Assembly (NCBI GenBank): GCA_946122785.1
Contig: CAMGYJ010000003.1
Span: 6,360,032-6,424,031, forward strand
DNA from: Linum tenue
Lineage: Eukaryota > Streptophyta > Magnoliopsida > Malpighiales > Linaceae
Direction: 5' to 3'
Length of the DNA stretch: 64,000 nucleotides
Below are positions 59,498 to 64,000 of this stretch, piece by piece (within the stretch, counting starts at the first letter, position 1; the number at the start of each line of letters is the position of its first letter). The notes below the pieces were generated by a model, which saw only the letters and a list, made by a program, of their open reading frames with translations, was not told the origin of the DNA and searched no databases. A program made the translations under genes and the position numbers.

Positions 59498-61934
59498 TTA
59501 CATCCTGGAGATAAGCCAGGCCTGATAATCAAAATACCGGTTTATAGCCGGGTACATAGTGAGGGCCTTTCTAGCCACCAAGTGGGCTACCCTATTAGCA
59601 CGCCGACCTACAAACCTAACAGTAAATCCTTGATTGTCGGACAAATAATGAATCACTTCCTGCAGAATCGCCCCAAACCTGCCATCCCTACTATCCACCA
59701 GCTGGAGCTTATCAGTTATCAATGACAACCTTGGCGTCCCCCTCAAATCGGACCGAATAAAAACCATGACCCAAGCACCAAATAATCGCTTCACGCAAAA
59801 CCAGCAATTCCACTACCAGGGGGTCATCAATGACGGGAATTTGCATACCAGTAGCCATTAGGAGATCACGACTAGGGGTCATGAGCACCACCCCTCCCGC
59901 TGAATGTGATCCCCTCCTAGTGGCACCATCCCAGCTACAAATAACCCCCGTCGTCTCGTCCTGGCGCGAATTGTGGGCCGCTACTGTCACAGGCACCCTG
60001 GTTGGTGGATCCACCCGAAGACGAATCCATTCCTCATACTGCTGCATGAATTGTCGCAACAAGGCCTCCACCCCATACTGCTTCCCTTCAAAGACCACCC
60101 AATTGCGAGATCGCCAGATACGCCAGAGGACAGCCACAATGGCCATGAACAGCGCCGGGCACTTGATGAGAGCCATGACCTTCTTGAGAAACAAAGGGAA
60201 AGAGTGCCGCGGCAACCCTTCCCCGATATGCTCTAGGCCTGCTGCACCCCAAAGTGCTCGGGCTACTTGGCAATCCAGAAACAGGTGCTCCAAAGTCTCT
60301 TTCTCGGCCCAACAAACCGGGCATCGAGGGTGGACCATGACCTTTCTTTCCAGCAACGCTTCAGTAGTAGGAAGGATACGCTGAAAGATCTGCCAGACAA
60401 ACACCTTCAATTTCGGTGGAATGTTAGCCTCCCAAAGGCGAATCCAGCTCTGTCGGTCCATCCAGTCTACCCGAGCTCGCCATCTTCCCCTCCGCCTGTC
60501 CAAGGCAACCGCCAGATGGTAGGCCGATTTCACCGAAAAATCACCATCTGCAGTGTCATGCCAGATGAGCCTATCCTCAACCTCCGCACGAGGGAGAGGA
60601 ATAGCCAAAATATTCCGACAGGTAACAGGGTCAAACCATTGATTCAGCTTTCGCTCACACCAGCGACCTTCCCCGTGGCAAATAAGCTCAGAAACTGGGG
60701 GATCTCCACCACTTGGCAATACTTGCGGGTTATATCGAAGAGGCTCCAATTGATTCTGGGGAACCCAAGTTGAGTGCAACATGGATGCCGCATGTCCATT
60801 CCCGATTTGCCAACGAAGGCCCATCTCTAGCATTGGCGTCCGTATAGGACACTTTGCCACCCCCAGGAGGGACGAGAACGAGCTTTCGCAGTGAGGAAAT
60901 GGCCATTAGGGAAGTACTTTCCTTTATACACTTGGGCAAGCAAAGAGTTGGGTTCCTGGATAATACGCCACCCAATCTTAGCCAAGAGGGCTTGATTAAA
61001 GTGTTCAAACCTACGGAAACCCATCCCCCCATCATGTTTACTCCGACACATATCCCTCCATGCTATCCACCGGACTTTCGTATGATTCTCGCAGTCTCCC
61101 CACCAGAAGCGGGCAACATGCTTGTCCAGCAGGCGGCACAGCGCAAGAGGCAACTTGAAACAGGACATCACATGGAGGGGCAAAGCCATGGCTACCGATT
61201 TTATCAAGGTTTCTTTGGCCGCCCAGGATAAAGTCCGCTGCTTCCATCCCTTGAGTCGATCCAGGAGTTTCTCTTCTAGATAACGGAAGGTTTCCATTTT
61301 CGATCGAGCTATCAGGGATGGGAGACCAAGGTATTTATCATGGACCCCAACAGCCCCTACCCCCAAAATTGCAGCTAGGAATTCCTGGTCTGGTACTGAG
61401 ATATTACGACTGAAGCACACCGCTGATTTTGCCAGGTTCGCTCTTTGACCACTCAGTTCCTCATATTCATTCAAAACCTCAATAAGATTTTCACATTCTT
61501 GTAGAGTTCCACGCAAGAATAAATATGAGTCGTCAGCAAAGAATAAATGGGAGATCTTCGGGGCCCGTGGGGCCACCTTAATCCCTGCCAATTTCTTATC
61601 TGAGATAGCCTTTTGCAGGAGCGCCGCAAATCCCTCTGTACAGAGCACAAATAAGAGGGGTGATAGCGGATCACCCTGTCGAAGCCCCCTGGAAGGAGTG
61701 AAGTAACCAGACGGAGTACCATTCATCATAACTGAAAAGGACGTAGACCGAAGACACTCCTGAATCCAACCTCGCCAGACGGAATTAAAACTCATTTTCT
61801 CTAAAACTGTGAGTAGAAAGGGCCATTCGACTCTATCATAGGCCTTTTCCATGTCAACCTTCAGAGCCATGTACCCTTTCTTCCCACGTTTTTTGATCTT
61901 TAGGTAATGCATAAGCTCATGTCCGAGGAGGATA
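59498..61934 (-). pseudogene. 5'-truncated, frameshifted LINE (RT, zf-RVT, RNase H)
   Basis: Minus strand. The homology starts mid-RT at ~61934 (HELMHYLK), then MALKVDMEKAYDRVEW, GLRQGDPLSPLLF and HLFFADDSYLFL in the frame ending at 60827. A frameshift moves to the frame 60860-59712 (LRWQIGNGHAASM, zf-RVT WEANIPPKLKVFVWQIF and CPVCWAEKETLEHLFLDC, then RNase H start AGGVVLMTPSRD). A second frameshift moves to 59794-59498 (RFVGRRANRVAHLVARKAL, the RNase H end). An A-rich tail follows the stop on the minus strand (~59452-59463 on the plus strand). Different subfamily from the 46.7-52.5 kb LINE. The 5' truncation is typical of incomplete target-primed reverse transcription. Confidence 0.92.
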
Positions 61935-62402
61935 TACCTTTAATGTAGGTGTTTCTACCTTTTTATTTGTCTTATAACAAAAAAATTACATTATAATCGG
62001 GTATTCATTTTCTTTTGAACTTCCAATATTAATGATATTTGGACCTAAACTAAAGAATTGAATATTAATATACTCCAAAAATAGAATTCCTCAAACATGA
62101 TGTAGACTCTAATGAATTGAGTTTGCGCAACAGCCGAATTTTAAATAGTTTTTGTCATAATAATTGATTACGGATGGGGTATGGGAGACTAAATGCCAAA
62201 AGACCCTACAATTTAAAGATTGGCAAAACAAATCGTTTGGGTCAGTGAGTGGCATAACAAAAAGAAGACACGAATGGAAAAGCAATAACAATAAAATAGA
62301 ACGCAACATTTAGGGCTAATAAGGGTGTTTGACAAAACTGTTCCTTCGAAAATTAATCCCGTTGTTCAATTTTTGAAATGCAGCAAAAGGGATGGGATGG
62401 GA
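61935..62402. other. No gene recognised
   Basis: AT-rich with chance frames only. It ends in a GGGATGGGATGGGA run before the TIR element. Confidence 0.4.
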
Positions 62403-64000
62403 TGCTAACCATATAATGGGTTAGCACCGTAATAACTCTTCCCAACCCCATTAATTTATATTTCCGTCAAACTAAGAGTGGTTTTGGTGGAGGGGTATTT
62501 TGGGTCACCACACATGTGATTGCTCCCTTGAAACAAACGTAGACGAATATTTAGGTGATGAAGCCAATAACTGCTCCACATTTTTAGCTAATTTCCTTTT
62601 CTTCATCGTCTCTCTCTCTCTCTTTCACGGTCTCACGACCCGGAGCCCATTTCTTTGTTCTCTACCCTCGGCCCTCGCGATGTCTGCCTTCTCATCACCG
62701 TAGCCGTCCTCAGCGCCTCCCTCTCCAGCGCCGTCGTCGTCTGCAACAACATCGCCTTCGTCGCCATCCGATGAATTGATGTTGCTGCGCCGCCTTTGCC
62801 ACCGCTGATGTTATCTGCGTCGTCCTTGCCTTCGCCTCCCTCACCGGCATCGTCGTCGTTTGAATCTGCCTCCCCTATGTCGTTTGCATCCGCCTTGCCT
62901 ACGTCGTTTGGACTATGGGTGGATTGAAGTTCCGTATTGGAAGCATTTAAGTGTGTTTGGAATTTCAGATATGGTATATGTCTTGTTTAATTACTGTTTA
63001 GTCAGTTTTAGAGTAGTAGTGATTTTCAAAGACTAGTAGTGTTTCATCAGATTTAGTAGTATTTTTTCACTCTATTGTAGTAGTGTTTTGAAATTTTTTG
63101 GATTGAAATATTTATACGGTGTTCTTTATTATTATACGCAATAGTTGGGTTCTACAAATCTACAGTGGTACTTTTTATTATTGTTTGGGCATTTTTTTTG
63201 TATTGTTCTCTAATTTTTGCAGGACCTAGTAGTGTTTTTCATATCAATAATCATTTGTAGTGATTCTGCGAGTAGTAGGCTTTTGAACGTTGTAATAGTG
63301 TTCTTTAGATATATAGTTTTTGTGGTTTATAATTTTTGGGCATTATTCTGATAGTCTTCTCCAATTTTTACAGAAGCTTGTAGTGTTCTAACATTAGTAG
63401 GGATTTTTATTTATTGAACATTAGTAGTGATTATGTTGCAAAAGTCGCCGTAGTGGTTCTCGTTATGTATTAGTTGTGATTTGTGACTTTTGACAGTAAT
63501 AATTTACTTGATTCTACTAATTAATTATCAAAATCACTGCTAGTAAATCAAAAAATCAATATTACATGTCTTAATTCTACTCATAAACCACTACAAATCT
63601 TGAAACAAATGAATAATGACTTTGTACGCAAGACGAGTACCAACATTTAGTAATATTTTCAAAGGTAGTAATGTTTAATGATCTTAGTACAAAAACCACA
63701 TTTTCATGAATCTAGTAACGGTTTACAGAGGTAGTAGTGTTTTCAGTGAATTATAAGATGATAGTGGCAAATGCCCATGTGTAGCTAATTGTAGAGCTAA
63801 TAATGTTCTCAGAGCCGGTCGTTGTCCATAAAAAAGAGAGAGAGACGTGATTGAGGAAAATGGGGAGAGAGATGTAACAGATGGAATTAAGTTATATTTT
63901 TATTTCCCTAAAAAATAGCATTAACTTCCCTATTTTAAATTTTTGTTGTTTCTCTCATTTGCCCTTTGTTAGCATGGCACTAACCCTCTATGGGTTAGCA
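62403..64000. mobile_element. Probable TIR element reaching the window end
   Basis: Left end TGCTAACC...GGTTAGCA (62403-62426) and, inverted at the window edge, CTAACCCTCTATGGGTTAGCA (63980-64000); both termini are themselves small hairpins. The interior has a GC-rich Ser/Ala-type tract (~62640-62940) and many TAGTAGTG words at 63010-63760, like subterminal repeats. No transposase. The right flank is outside the window, so a target duplication could not be checked. Confidence 0.5.

Noticed and set aside
59830..60773. Plus-strand frames of 184 and 168 residues
   Set aside because: Antisense shadows of the 5'-truncated LINE; the minus strand carries the RT, zf-RVT and RNase H motifs.
59430..61945. 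Target duplication for the truncated LINE
   Set aside because: AAGGAATAT after the A-tail and AAGGTATAT before the 5' junction match only loosely; not claimed.

Overview
The window is nuclear DNA of a flowering plant. Evidence: short AT-rich GT/AG introns, a plant PGR/TMEM19-type membrane protein gene, an F-box/LRR gene, plant-type Mutator, hAT, L1 and LTR elements, and plant mobile domain (PMD) coding sequence. The A-rich context of the F-box start codon fits a eudicot. I cannot name the species.

Layout. 1-5.1 kb: a Mutator-like (MULE) transposase 3' part (+), a convergent 5'-truncated PMD gene (-), and the 3' part of a TDRD3-like gene (+). 5.9-10.3 kb: the two intact-looking host genes, PGR (5 exons) and an F-box/LRR gene (2 exons). 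11.9-13.2 kb: a broken receptor-like pseudokinase followed by a tandem duplication. 14.4-17.1 kb: scattered exon-like pieces of a minus-strand transcript I do not recognise. 17.5-20.0 kb: a decayed DNA ligase IV (LIG4) copy on the minus strand, split by a small hAT-type MITE. 21.4-23.6 kb: Ty3/gypsy-like debris. 23.6-26.5 kb: AT-rich with nothing recognisable.

26.5-38.2 kb is a nest of DNA transposons: MITEs with TAGGGRTG-type ends and 8-bp target duplications, one inserted in another; two MULE-type elements with GC-rich interiors; a near-palindromic element with an 11-bp target duplication; and copia-like LTR/leader sequence present as a ~1 kb inverted duplication. 38.3-44.6 kb is a second, larger inverted duplication flanking the only copy of the 3' half of a second pseudokinase, and it abuts a hAT transposase relic. 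46.7-52.5 kb is a full-length L1 LINE with a perfect 15-bp target duplication. 52.9-56.1 kb holds another MITE and a small non-autonomous LTR retrotransposon with both LTRs. 56-59.5 kb is mostly empty; 59.5-61.9 kb is a 5'-truncated, frameshifted LINE; 62.4-64.0 kb is a probable TIR element reaching the window end.

The genes form no shared pathway or operon. The main story is element nesting: many insertions carry readable target duplications, so much of the order of events can be read. I saw no tRNA or rRNA gene and no CRISPR. I did not find a clear new biological system. The strongest leads are the LIG4 relic, the palindromic element, the two inverted duplications, and a hairpin kept at the LTR/PBS edge of an LTR family.
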